Shown: piece by piece, positions 40,847-54,000 of the stretch
How the letters are laid out: every line of letters starts with the position of its first letter
Position numbering within the stretch: the first letter of the stretch is position 1
Assembly (NCBI GenBank): GCA_037576195.1
Contig: CM075101.1
Coordinates: 23,684,001 to 23,748,000, forward strand
Length of the DNA stretch: 64,000 nt
Reading direction: 5' to 3'
Source: Phytoseiulus persimilis
Lineage: Eukaryota > Arthropoda > Arachnida > Mesostigmata > Phytoseiidae
The notes under the pieces: model-generated
Databases searched by the model: none
What the model was told of the DNA's origin: nothing
What the model saw: only the letters and a program-made list of their open reading frames with translations
Translations under genes and position numbers: made by a program

Positions 40847-43800
40847 TCATAACCAGCGAGTATTCAGAGAGCAAATCGCTCGCTCGCTCGCTCATTCGTT
40901 CGTTTGCTAACAAAAGAAGAAAAGTAATGTTTGATTTAAACTGCGCTCGCGAAGGCAGACGCACCGACAAACACCATGTAGCCACACTGTTACCCGGTTA
41001 GCGAGTTAGCATTCGTCACTCAGACGGAAATGAAGCATCGCGTAATATGATAAGCCCGATGATGAATAGAGAAATTACAAGATAGGGCTAACCTTAGAGC
41101 GAGCGACATGGACGATGTGTGCGCGAGTTGGCCAGGGAAGAGAAGAAATTAGAATTAATTGCTGTTGGTTGGTTGCGCGGCCGACCGGCCCTTCGCTCGT
41201 CGACTTCCATCGTTTTCACTTGGGTCACATTTCAACCCGTCATTCCCATCCAAAAGGAACGAAGTGAATCGAGAAACAAGGAATAACTCCCATCGGAAGA
41301 GGGACAGCGATACCGTTCTAATCGTCGACGACGACCCGGCGGCGGCAGTCTCGGCGGCGAGCTCTAGCTCTCGAATACTCCGTCTCAGTCAGATTGATCA
41401 GCTCGCCAAGGTTACAGATGTGCGCGGAGTACACACGTGTGTATGTATTCAACGGAACATGCCTTTCTGTTCCTCTTGATATCATCATGGGAGCAAGATC
41501 GAGAATGAGAAATGCTCTTCGCTCATGGTCGAGGAACACGTGGAAGCAGAGTGTGTTATATATGAAGGTGGGAATCGCGTCGATTCGGCAGAGAGCCGAG
41601 AGCGGATCGAACCTTTTCGACGCCGATCGTTGAGCTTTCTCGAGCAATGGGATCGAGTGCCGTCGGTTCCATCCGCTGCAGGATCATTGTCGAAGGAGAG
41701 AAAGGGCATCCAAACATAAATCCTTTCGGCGTCGAGACAGGGAGCTCGGACTCCGGGACGCATCGGATGACTACACCTTGACCGCCAACCTACTACAGTC
41801 GGAGTCGATCGGCCGACCGATGTAATCAGAGCGGTCCGAGCGGTTGGGCTCATTTCCAGATCCTTGTGTCTCGAATTCCCTCTAACTCAGGTTAGAAGCA
41901 GCCGCGAATTTAAGCGGAAAACGGAACATCTACCCAGTACCCATCACGGCCCGCCGTCTCAACCAACACGGGTTCGCCCGAACGCAAACTATGGCCAACC
42001 AGAGCTTACGGTAATTATCGCCGCTACGAATCTCAAAAACGCTTACGAATAACTGCCGATCAGAAAGAAATTGACCATAATTACGATTCATCGACTGATC
42101 GACGCTGCGCGGCATCGACGCTCAGTTCGTCTTCTAGTTTGCCAGTCTGTTTCATACGCCACAATCAAAAAAAGAAAAAAACGCTTCTTCGTGTCTGGGA
42201 GCCGCCGACTCTCGCTTTCTGGGTTCCTCATCCGCTGCTGCTCGTCGCTCGATCGGTTTCTTCGTTCGTTCGGACAATCAGACCAGCCAAGGAGAGTTTC
42301 ATTCGCAGTCATACATGCATGCATCCGTACAGGTGATGTCTGATCATAGGTTGTCAGAGCGGTTGATCGAGGTTGCGCGGAGCCCCGATAAACTTCTGTC
42401 GATTCGGTGTCATTTGAACTTCACGTAATAATAACCGCCGCACAGATATGCATACACTCCCGCTCACCTCCGGACAACGAGAGACATTCCCGTCGATGCC
42501 TCGATGTCTAACACCATTTACCCGCTACATCTGGCGCAGATTTTTTGTTTCTTTTTTTTTTTTTCATCTCTCGTTCACTCCTTCTCCCCGAACCCGTGAA
42601 GGATCCTCTGCCTCGGACGTTCGAACGCTCAGATCTACAATATGATCTTCGACGTCGTTTACGATCGTACGCGTCCGGTGCGCCTCGAAGTCTTCGAGCG
42701 AAAGCGTCCACAAATAGATTCAGTCTATTTCGATTAAGGCTACAATCCGTACGGATAGGGGGACAGAATCGATGTGGGCGTTACTAGATCCGATAGCAGT
42801 CATTGACTGGTCATTAGCAGGAGGCTTATCGTGAAATATCATTTGAATGCAACATGCACGACCCTCCGGTCGGGGGACGCCGCCTCTCCGAGCGATAGGA
42901 GCCACGGGGTGCGCGCCAGTCCGCTTCCGCCTGATTTTCTCTTCTAGAATGGTCAGAGATGGCGAAGCCTCGATTTCGAGCCAACAATCCCGGTGGGGAG
43001 CCCCCAAACCCCAACGGCGTCCGTAAGTAGCGTTGCGGCAACGTTCGGCGGATTCTCACTCGGAGGGCTGGAACCGAGGTTGAATCTGAAGCCAGCCGGG
43101 AGGATGAACGAAGGAGAAAAAACGCAGTTTCAGAAATCGACGATTTCGAATAGCTCTGGTCCGAAGGCAAACAGCACCGCCGCAGTTTGGGTGGCACCTG
43201 GATCTCCGGTGGTGATTGTGCCGGCGCTCCGTCGATGACTATTCCAGCCAACTGGGCCAGAAGCCGCGCCAAGCCTCTAACCATCTCGCCGGACGAACAA
43301 CCGAGTTAGCATACAGCTAGCCAGCCAGCGAGTCATCATCGGACATGGGAACCATAGGGGAAATATGGCTATCACATGGAGGTCACACAAAGAATTCTCG
43401 GATCTCTGGAGATCACGTCGCATCTCTCTCTCCGTCTGGGAAACCCGCCGAATATCAAGAAAGCTCGAGACGACCAGGTATGTAATTCCATTCATCCCTC
43501 TGTTCTAGGGTCGGTGCAGCTCTCGCTCTCCCATTTTTGTTCCGCTCCAGAATCGTTTCCGAAAAGCCATAGTGGTCGATATCGACACCGCCGTTGGGAG
43601 CTTAGCCCGTCGAGCGGGTCGATTGAAGATTAAATGAGGAAGCATCTTTGAGTACAGCGGAATATCGATGACGCGGCGGCGCGGGGCTTCAATATCACAC
43701 TGAAGGGCAATGAATCTATCGTTGCACTGAAGATAATTCGCCTTAATCTGGACTGTGATGAAAGCAAGCGTCGATGATTCTCGAGAATCTCGTTGCGACG

Positions 43801-46793
43801 CTTCGATTCTGTCGAGCGCCCGTGACGAAATCACCAACCCCTCCGCGTCTATCAGGAGCATCTGCTAGCTCCTGACAGCAGCGGCAACATGATCATCATC
43901 TTGTGCATCACCGTCATCAGAATGAACCCATGGCATGAAATCAACGAGGAAGCGAGAGACGTCCATATTTCGCCGTAGAGCGGTCAAACCTAAAAATGAT
44001 GAAAATCGATGCCGGTATTCAGGTCGAGCCGAAAACGCGATTCTAGCGACCCGGCGAAAAGAAAAAAGTAGGAAGAGCCACCAGCGAGAGACAGACGGCC
44101 GCACCGCCGCGCTGATTTGAGTGAAGCCTGAAACCCGGTGCGATCCGTTCACGGCCTCCGCAGACCTATGATTTCTTCTGCGAATCGAGTCCAATTTCGC
44201 GCGAATGTTCCAAACGAGACGTGATGTGGTTTAATCTCATCAGGGTCGAAAGAGAGAAGAAAGGCGAACGGAACCTCTCACTCTCCGATCGACGACTGCA
44301 CGAGTGGATCATGACCTCCGCTGATGTTTTCTCTCGCGATGTTATTCCTTTTTTTCAGTTCCTTCCGCTGTTGGACCGATTCTTTCTTCTCCGATCAGGG
44401 CCTGTGCATCCATATCGCTCGAGCATTTCGAGAATCGTCGATCATCCGATCCGTAATTGACTTTTGTGAATTGTGTAATTGCTCAACCGAAAGCTTCGGG
44501 GGATGCGGCGAGAGAGAGAGAGAAAAGCCAGACAGAGCATCGAACCTTTCCTTTTCGAACTTCTTGACAGGAATCCAAGCCATTGAGGAGGATCGGTCTG
44601 GCTGACCGTTCTCGCTATCGAATCGATGCGACCCGTTCGTCAGTGGCTAACTTCTACCATGAGATCGTTGAGCAGAACTTTTGATCGCGTTCCCAATCGT
44701 CGTCAGGTTGTGGGCCATGCTATCGGAAGGAATGGAAAGTTTTTCCTCGAAGGAATGTCAACGCTGAGTCCGCGAGGGCTTGCGCAACGCGCACTCGACG
44801 AACCAATTAATCTGCGAAGCGACATCCGGACGGCCATGCGATGACAGGGCACGGATCAGTCGACCGTGCCCGTATGGCGTTGGAAGAAGTACCGTGATCG
44901 CGGGGCTCGGCCCCACGCGCGGCCAGAGGACAGACGCGGTGGCGGCTTTCACAGTCGGCTTTGGCGAGCAATGATTTTACCGCTGTGAGGCGAGTCAGAG
45001 AGATGATCCGAAAGCGCTTCGCAAGAGCCTTTTCATTTCCCTCTACATCATTTTATGGTCAGTCTCTGGCGAGAGAAGAAGGTTCTGCTTGTGCCCACAC
45101 ACAACCAGAACTGCAGGTGCCCCGTAGGCATCATAGGGTTGGTGGCCCTGCCGACGGTCGGTCGGACAGACCGACCAACGGACTGCCGGATCGGTCGGAG
45201 GAGTTGAGTCGTAAAGTTCATTCGACCCGCGAACGGATCCAGCCGGGCTCGAGTCCACAGCCGTCCGATGTTCTGATTTGACGCCGTCCGAGCGTCCAGA
45301 AACACGCTTCCTCTAGCGGCGCTTCCTTCTACCTCTCGAGACCGTTGTGTGGTTGATCCACTCTTGGGAGAACTGCGTCTCGAAAAAGGGAGTCTGCGGT
45401 AATTGTTCTTCGATTAACGATCGAACGGCTTCTAGGAGCTATTGCGGTTCTGACCGCGCTCGATGCGATTGTCGCGATGATCATGAATCAATCGATTCAA
45501 ATCAAAGCCAAGGGGATGGAGCGCGGATCCGAATCTGTTAACAAATAAAACGAGCGAGAGATTGAGGCTACGTGCAACGATCGACGCAGGCTACACGAAT
45601 TTTTCTCGACTGTCCGCGCGAGCCATCCCCGTCGCACGATTGTCATGCTCGATCGCCAACGAACTCCGAGCGTCTCTTGTCAGCTCCATGAACCACTTGT
45701 TGTGCTTCCCTTCCGTCGAAACCTGGAGAACTCGAGCCCCGACCCGAGTTCGGTCACTGATCGGCCCATAAGTTCACCCTGCTCGGCACTGTCTCATTGC
45801 TGGTGTAGACTTCCAGAGAGTGTTCGCAGGCTCTATCGTGCGCGATGCGCCTCCTGCTGCGTTCTAACCAGCGCCGGAAGTGTTCTAATCGTCAGACTCA
45901 CCATATTCTGCTCCACCAGATCTGCCGCGCACTCCATCCTGTGCACGGGGACGGGTTCACGATTTTTGACACGAATTTTGATATCGGTCAAGTTTCACAG
46001 CGTGTTCAACCGGCCACGCCAAAAGGCGGAACGAGTTCGATCAGTCACAAACGGTTAGTATCGAAAAAAACGCTGCCGCTGTCACGGGTGGCCAGCGAGC
46101 TCTGCACAACCTCTCGACGAACTGAGTTCCAGGTAGTGCCCGTTGGCTTGTTCGCTCGCTCGGTGGCTGGCTCACCGGTCGCTTGTCTCCTGCACAAATG
46201 CCGCCGTTCGACGCACAGTGAATCGTAACTGTCAGCCACGAACGATCTTCTCGGCTACATGTGACTTCGAGCAGCTCGCGGGTGCGGGCCGGCTAGAGAG
46301 GCGGCGGGCGGAGGAAGCTCGCTTAGACACCGCCCAGCTGGCGAGCGTCGCGCCATCTACATCCCAATCAAAATGGCTTCAGTGGCCGGGACATCGCAGC
46401 CGTGGACATAATAAACTCACAAACGATACCACCATTGCCACCACTGCCATTGGCAGCGCGGCGGCGACTGCGGCGGCGGAATCGGCGAAGGCAACAGAGT
46501 CAAAAGACGGATCAGGACGGCCGTTGTCGTTGCGATTATTATTATTGTTGTTCTCCTCTCGACCGGCCTTCCGCCGATGGCTGGCTGCGTGTTATATCGG
46601 GGTCCGCCGCACGTCTTTTCTGAATCGCAGCCCTTGGGCAATCATAATTTCGATTCCCCGCTTGCTCGAAATCTCTGCCAAAATTGACGCTGCATGTTCC
46701 TCGCGGCCCGGTCAGATGAGTTCCTTTGAATAGCTGTCCCGTAATGGGCAAAATACTTGGCGCTTTGCCGGAAATTCATTCAAACTTCGACCT

Positions 46794-46804
46794 CCCCCCC
46801 CCCC
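46794..46804 (+). repeat. C homopolymer (11 nt)
   Basis: An uninterrupted C run just beyond the candidate unc-89 polyadenylation signal. Confidence 0.9.
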
Positions 46805-47158
46805 AAATGCGATGAGCGGGTTCTCCTATCAGAGAGGTTGGGTGAGTGGTACTGTGGTGCAACTCCTGATCATTCGCTCCCTCACATTCTCGCGAGTCCC
46901 GCTGGAACAAGGCTCCACTGCACTGAGCCCTATGTGTGGCCGGGTCCTGTGAGCCTGGAAGCTCGTCTGGGAACCTCGGCAGGCTGGGCGACCGCCCGGC
47001 TGTCTGTCAACATTACAATCACAGTTTGAAATCGTTAACTCGTCACGCCTTGCTTCGCTTCGCCTCAGAGTACTCACACTGTCTGCGCGACATTCGCATT
47101 CCTGGCCGGTCTTCGTGGCGACCAAATTATCCATCGGTCAGCTGGTCAACTACTTATC

Positions 47159-47197
47159 TCCCCCGGATTTCCCCCCCCCCCCTTCCCGCCCGAAACC
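47159..47197 (+). repeat. C-rich tract with a 12-nt C run
   Basis: Several C runs, including one of 12 at 47171-47182, give clustered G runs on the minus strand, just past the candidate unc-89 polyadenylation signal. Confidence 0.85.
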
Positions 47198-47231
47198 CAA
47201 AAAAGACGCGAAGAATCCGAGTGAGCATTGT

Positions 47232-47237
47232 TTTATT
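47232..47237 (-). terminator. Candidate polyadenylation signal for the kinase-end unc-89 transcript
   Basis: The minus strand reads AATAAA here, about 600 nt past the last in-frame stop of unc-89 at 47833. I saw no closer match to the hexamer between the two. This is position-based inference; a single hexamer is weak evidence. Confidence 0.35.
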
Positions 47238-47832
47238 CTCAGAGGACACAGCATCTGTTGTTGGCGTCGATCTGCTGATCACCGAATGTATTTACAAGCC
47301 AACGACAATCGACGGCCGTAACCGCCCCTACCTACTAACAACCGTGCATGGTTGAAAACAGAAACAGGATAACAGTAACAGCAGCTTCGAATTTTGGTGA
47401 TGGCACTGAAACGTGACGAACACGCTCGTGGAGATAAGTTGAACGATAAACTCGTTAGCTACCGATTGACGTCTCTCCGAGGATTGTTGACTCGATTCCG
47501 ATCCTCGGAGAAAGACCAATCACCAAGCTCGATTAAAGCACTCGCAGTCAGCAGGAGCAGAAAATTGTCCCTCAACAGCGGAGAAGGAAACTACACCTGT
47601 TCCCGTTACCTAAAAACAGATCTCTTATCTTGTCCTAGAGTCTCTTCTGTCCTTCGAAGTCTCATTGGGTTCGAACAAAGCTGGTGTCGGGCACGAGCTG
47701 TTCGTCCGGCTCAAGCCTCGGGGCTCGTGATCCTGGAATATGCATCGATACTTGAAAGCGGTACTAGCTGCCGATGTCGGAAGTAGCATTCCTGATTTGT
47801 TGGGGAGCAGTCCCCCCTTTCCACCTCGGGAC

Positions 47833-48022
47833 TCACCTGTTAAGACCAAAATTGCTGAGCAGCATGCATGCATTGTCTCGGTTGCGCTTCGCGCGTTCGT
47901 AGTTCTGTGCGAACTGTGCTAGCTTCTCGCTTTGGAAGACGCAAGCTTCACGTTTACGAAGCATGTATTCGGACGGCAGCATCCAGCGGTTTTCATAACA
48001 TTCCTCGATTGTGGCTCGTTTC
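47833..48022 (-). CDS. Unc-89: Unc-89 exon: end of kinase-like domain 2 and C-terminus
   Basis: This 190-nt exon enters in phase 2 after aggccttcctgcag. It encodes KRATIEECYENRWMLPSEYM (the last helix of the kinase fold, with the RxT-E-W pattern), RKREACVFQSEKLAQFAQNY, then CMLLSNFGLNR and TGA. The stop overlaps a strong donor consensus (AACAG|GTGAGT), so splicing at 47837 to a further exon is possible. I could not identify a convincing phase-matched exon downstream. The end given is therefore the simplest reading. Confidence 0.8.
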
Positions 48023-51000
48023 CTGCAGGAAGGCCTCAGAAGTAGTACCTTGATTCGAAACGCAATAAATGCTTCTCCTGACCAGTCACTCACGTTGGGC
48101 ATTTCTTGAAAACTTGGATGAGGAGTTTGGTCGCTTCGGACGAGCACTCCTTGTAGATCGACTCGAAGTGGAAGCGAACCATCGAGACGTTCTCCCTGGT
48201 CTCGGCCTCGGTCGCACCCAGGAACGGAGAAACTCCCGAAAGTCTGTCGAAAGACGCAAGGTTTAGTTTGTGGCAGCTGATTGATTCGTTCGCAATACGC
48301 TTCTCAGCTCCGCAAAAGCAACTTACAGAATGTACATGAGAACTCCCGCGCTCCAGACATCGGCAGCGTACGTGACAGGTTCTCCCCGTACGACCTCGGG
48401 TGCCATGTATTCCGGCTCGGTGTCCATAGCGATCTGAGCTCCTCCCTTGGGAACAGCGTGAGTGGAGCCGAAGTCGACGAGTTTCACAACGCACGACTGG
48501 CCGTCGGTGACGCACACGGAGTCGGGCTCCACGTTACAGAACACCAGACCCTTGAAGTGGAGGTATTCGAGGGCATCCAGAACCTGTTTCATCACCCGGG
48601 AAACCTGATCCTCGGTGTAGGTGTTCCGCAGCGTCAGGAATGCGAGGATGTTCATCGATAAGCGCTCCATAACTGCGAAACGGAAATCCTGCTTGAGGAG
48701 CTCCTCGAGACGCACAATCAAACTGGATTCTCTGAGTACTGGAAGCTCTCGTTGCAGGGCTCCGCCATTTTTTCTCAGTGAAAACAAAGCTCAGGGCAGC
48801 CCACAGAAGATCTGCTCGAACTTTATGGGAGGGGAACGTGGGAAGGGAAGACGTACCGAGCAAGGTGATGTCGCCGTTCTGGAAGGCATCTTCTAAGTAG
48901 ACGATGTTCCTGTGGACTAGACCTTTCAACATATCGTATTCCCTCTTCCCGTTCTTCACCGCCTTCACGGCGAGGAGCCGACTGTTCGCCTTCGAGGTTG
49001 CCGACATCACCACCGAGAAGCGACCCGATGAAAGCTCCGCGGAGAAGTTGTACTCGTCCTTGGGATTCGAAGTTTTCAACGGAATGGGATTCTGTTCCCT
49101 CGAGTAGTCGTGCACGGGGGCTGAGCCGACGGCGATGTCGGTGGTTTGCACTTGCTGGTAACTGTGGGTCGGGCTGAGTTTGATCTTGCTGGTGCTCTCA
49201 GCCGGCTCCGTCGCCACCGCTTTGGATGCGTCCGATGTGACCGAGTTTCCGAACGAGTTGGTCGCCGTCACGGTGAACTCGTACTTCGTTCCCGGCTGGA
49301 GATCCTCGACGATGTAGAACTCGTTGGTGATTCTCTCCGGAATCCGCTGCCATTCGGCGTCCGTCGACTTCTTGTATTCGAGCGTAAAGAACAGAGTTCG
49401 TGCGTTGTTTTCCTGTCGGGGTGCGTTCCATTCGACGTACATCTGAGTCGATGTCGCTTGGGCCACTTTCGGTGCGGCCGGCCTTCCCGGAGTGTCTCCC
49501 ATGCGAAGACGAGCGCGACACACGGCCGTGCCCGATGCGTTTCGTGCGACGCACTTGAACACACCGGCGTCGTAGGCCATGCCAGGGGCGAGAGTGAGAA
49601 CGGACGTGCCCTTGGCCTCGTCGGTGTCGATCTTGATGCGGGAAGTGGGGATGAGCGGGCAATCGTTCCTGAACCATGTGAACTGGGGCAGAGGGGTGCC
49701 AACAGCGACCGCCGTAAAGCTCACGTTGTTGTTGTCCATGATGACGGCGTCGTCGATTTTCTCCCTGAAGAAAGCCAGTGTTCCGATAGCCTCTTCGCGG
49801 GTCACTCCTCGGAATCTCCACGCGTCGTCCCGGACGGCGTCGGTCTGATTCTTGATGTAACCGACGGCTCCAACCTCTTTGTTCAGACGAAGCAGGATGG
49901 ATTTGTGGTCATCCCCACCCTTCTTCTCGTCGTCGATTTCTTCGTCCATCATGTCGTGAAACTTTCGTCGTTCGCGGATCACCACTTGTGGGTAGATGTG
50001 TTCTCGCTCCTGGCCTCTGGCAAATATCTGCAAGATCGGAATGTTCGTTTAAGGAAACGATACGTTCTCTCCACCGGTAAAACCTCCGGGTTCTCTCCGG
50101 AAACAACATCAAGACTCACGTCAGATCCTCCCCAGTGTTGTCCTCGCAGGCTGGCAGCAAGACTCGGGCTCCGAGAAGCTCCGACTTTCATGTATTGCCT
50201 CAGGCGGAGTGGGAAGTCGGTGTCTCTCAATTGCAGCAGATACGTGTCAGGACCCTGCGCGTAGCTTTGGAAGAGAATTTCATTCAGCTCGTCAAAGTAT
50301 CATACCACGGTGCTCGGAGCAACTCTCGGAGCATTCTTACGGTCGCTGACAACTCACTTGGACTCGTTTTTGAAGTTTTCGGTGTCGTATTTCCTCTTCT
50401 TCCGTTCGTAGTTGAAGCCAGGACCGACGTGCTCCCGCTCTCGGTCAGCTGGGCTATCCGGTGGCGTGTAGGGTTCTCCGGGCGGATAGATCATCTTACT
50501 CGGGTGATAGAAGCACGATTCGAGCGTGCGGCGACGGAAGCAGGTTCGGCAGTTTGCGTTCGCGTACCATTTCCTCCATTTCTCTTGGTAGTCCAGCAGT
50601 CGTTCGTAGTTGCCCAGCTTGGGTCCCCTATCGGGCAGATCGGCCATCTTAAGCCATGGATGGTTCAAAGCCGCCTTGACGTTCAGACGGGCCTCGGGCT
50701 CGAAGACCATGAGCTTCGCGACGAAGTCTCGTGCATCATCGGAAACACCGTCGAAGCCCTCCGGAAGGAAACTCATTTTCCCGTCTTTTATGTTCGAGAG
50801 CGTTTCTCGATCGTGTTCTCCGAGGAACGGAGACACTCCACTGAGAAGGATGTAGGTTATCACGCCGACGCTCCACATGTCAGAAGACAATTTGGCCGGT
50901 TCCTTCTTCGCCAACTCGGGCGCAACGTACTCGGGGTGACCGTACTCCTGAACGAAGTTTCGGTCGTTATGGATCCTTGTTGCGAGGCTGAAGTCCCCAA

Positions 51001-54000
51001 TCTTGATGTCGTCTGCGTCGACGCGAGCCACCAAGAGGTCCCCGAGCGTGAGTCCGAGATGCGCGATGCCGCGAGCGTGCATGTAGTCGAGACCTTGCAG
51101 TGTTTGGCGAACGTAGTTCGCGACTTGTCCTTCGGTGACTCCACCGCGCTTCACGATGTTGTTGAGTAGTTCGCCGCCCCCGCAAAGATCCATCACGAGC
51201 GACATAGAATCCGGGGACTCGAAAGCATCCCACATTCGGCAGAGCTTCGGATGGGCCAGTTGGTTCATGGTGTCCATCTCATTCTTCATCCACTGCTTGA
51301 ACTGGGGATCCTTATGATGCATGACCTTCGCAGCATACGAGTTACCCGTCGCTCTAGCAACGGCGTGGTAAGTCACTCCCTGGGTGCCCCTGTGAAGTCG
51401 AAGCAAAACGTCAGCGAAACGACAGTTTTCCTACCTCTGCGATTAGGCGAGCACTCATATGAAGGTTTGAAGCTCTGAACCATACCTTCCAAGTTCCTCG
51501 CCTAGGTCGTAGTAGTCTCTGAATGGCTTCGTTCGTGGCCTGACGACCCGGGGCGCTTTGTACGTTGACAGGTCGTAGAGCTCTTCTTCCTGCTCAATCA
51601 GGACGGTGGCGGAGCAAGTTGCGTCTCCAGCAATGTTGGTCGCTTTGCAAGAATACAATCCCGCGTCTCTCATGATTGAGTCGTCAAGTTTCATGATGCA
51701 TAGGTCAGGCTCCTCCCAGCTGATCTTAGTTCGACCGGAAGTGGCGACTGGCAGCCAGTCTTTGTACCAACGAATGTTTGGGTAAGGTTTACCAACACAG
51801 CGGCACTGCAAGGTTCCGCTCTGGCGGAGCATGATCGTGGTGTATTCGAGTCTTTTGGTGAAGTGGGGTTCTTCGGCGAGCTCGAGCCTGATCGACTTCG
51901 TGGCCTCCCCGTGTACGTTCACCGCCTTGCATGTGTAGATGCCCTCACATTCCTCGTGCATTCGGTTGATACAAAGGAGAACCTGTCCGTTGCGGTCCTG
52001 AATTTTTTCGTATCGACCACCGGACTCGATTTTCTCATCTTTGAAGTACCACGTGCATTCTGGATGTGGTAGCCCGTACACCCAGAACTCGATGCTCACG
52101 GGTCTTCCCTTGACCCCGAACATGACTTCTTCCTCTTTGCGCACGAAATAGGGAGCGCAGCCGTCTTTGTCCAAGTCGTGACCGAGGTCGATGTCCTTCG
52201 GTTTGAATTCTTTCTCGGGAACGTCTTTGTCGTCTTTCTCCACCAGTTTACTCCTGTGAGCGGTGACCGGTGGGGACGGCTCGCTCAGGCCGTGCTTGCT
52301 CTCAACGAGGACCCGGAACTGATAATCCTGACCGGGTCGCAAGCCTTTGACATCGGTTGTGGTGTCCTTGATTCCCGTGGCGTACGGTTTCCACGCGCCT
52401 CCTGGATGATCACACATTTCAATCCTGTATGTGACTGGGGTGCGTGGACCTTTGGGAACCGACGGCTTCCAGCGAAGAGTGCAATCATGATCCGTCATAC
52501 GAACAATATCGGGCGCGTCGTCGATAGATGGCGGAATGCCTAGGTAAATTAGGAGTGAAACAGACTTAGTGAACGTCTTTTCGATTCCGAATCAACCCAG
52601 AAACGATCGAGGAGAAACTGTTCAAGAGAACGATGAGGAAGACTTCTCAACCCTATCTTGTGGGGATTCGACGAACGCTCAAAAAGTGAGCGATTGGCTA
52701 CCGAAGGAATTATGAGAAAAATCAGATCAAAAACTCAACCTGTATCGGGCTTGAGGTATTTAACAACACTAGGTTTGTCTCCGTCGAAGTTCGGTCGCTC
52801 AAAACCAAAATCGTCGGTGTCACTGTGATCCCCGTTATCAGGTTCATTAGCAAGTTTCTCCTTCTTCTTCTCCTCTTCCTTCGGCTCCTCGGAGATCTGG
52901 TAGTTGAGTTTCTTCCAAGCTGCATGCCAAGGACAATCTATCAATCGTACGCTCGATTCACCATCATCAAGCTTAAGTTACTCGTTCACGATTAAGCTTG
53001 ATGATCCAAAATTATATCTTCCAATGCTCTCCGAGTCGCAGAACGCTCTTCGAAAATTGACGGCGCACCATCTCGCCTTCGGTCTTGAATCGACGCAGAA
53101 AACTGACCTGGCTTCTCATCCTTTTTCGAGTATTTGAGATCCGTCGCTGAGGAAATTGAAAATTGATGGTTGACAATTTGAGAATACATCCGCTGTGATT
53201 ATTTACGGAAACTCGGTATAGATATCCGTCGAGAAGTGTGAGACCAGAGCCGAATTGGAAAAGCGCATTGCAGAACATGGAACATACAGGAAGACAGATC
53301 TGCCCGATATGCATCTTGACGCCAAGGCCGCTCACTTAGCACCGAACTGCTCTCGCAGTGGCAAAGCATTCACCCAGTCTATGGTCAAGATTCGATGCTT
53401 GGCATCTAAGCGGAGATAGTCCCTCTAGACTCATCTCCTACAGTTTCATGCATGGCGTATGACGGGGCTGACGATGACCCGAACAGAACAGACAATTCAT
53501 CTCGACCCATTCTTTCATGCAGCTCACGTGTTCGGGCGCCCGCTCAAGGTCACTCGTACGGCTGGCCCCACCCCGATAGACGAGAAAGATGTTGCAAAAG
53601 AATTTTATTACGGAAACAATCGATGGCCTCGACAATGTCGCGCCATCTATCGATTGATCGACCTTTTCGGGCGGGAGTAAAACGAAAGATCGACTGCCAA
53701 ATCGTTTGGTTGATTGTTTGATCAAACAGTCAATATCAAACATTTTCCTCCTTTCCACCCAGGTAACTAGTCGAGTTTTTTGTCAACGAAAATAGCGGTT
53801 ATGGTTCGCGACGCGGTCGTCGCTGCGAGAAATCTTGAACAACGCACTCCGTGAAGAGTGGATGAAGGGTTTCCTTCTTCGCCCAGGGTGGTAAGTGATA
53901 ATCATGATGATGGGAGGATGCATCCGTGAAAGGATGAACGAATCGGTTTAATGGATAAGATGACGAGGACGGATCCCCTGGGAGCGTTGGTGGTCGAGTT

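Larger units (their letters stand above)
26540..47231. other. Long region without a supported gene, probably dead ringer 5' part and intergenic DNA
   Basis: About 20 kb between the most upstream placed dead ringer exon and the end of unc-89. All ORFs are short, frequently overlap on both strands and lack recognisable domains. The longest, 31656-32546 on the minus strand, is Ser/Arg/Pro-rich translation of GC-rich sequence. Tetranucleotide tracts are common (28377-28459), with triplet tracts at 36833-36871 and 40823-40846. The missing first exon or exons and promoter of dead ringer must lie in or beyond this stretch if the gene follows the usual plan. Confidence 0.5.

Noticed and set aside
42826-43284. 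152-codon minus-strand ORF facing an 81-codon plus-strand ORF
   Set aside because: Both strands are open, neither resembles a known protein, and no splice-bounded exon could be defined.
46143-46733. 196-codon plus-strand ORF with Ala-rich stretch
   Set aside because: The Ala/Thr run comes from GCG/GCC-type triplets; no recognised family and no supporting signals.
49146-51169. Long plus-strand ORFs (372 and 344 codons) over the unc-89 kinase region
   Set aside because: They are antisense shadows of Ig, Fn3 and kinase exons whose minus-strand translation has clear domains.
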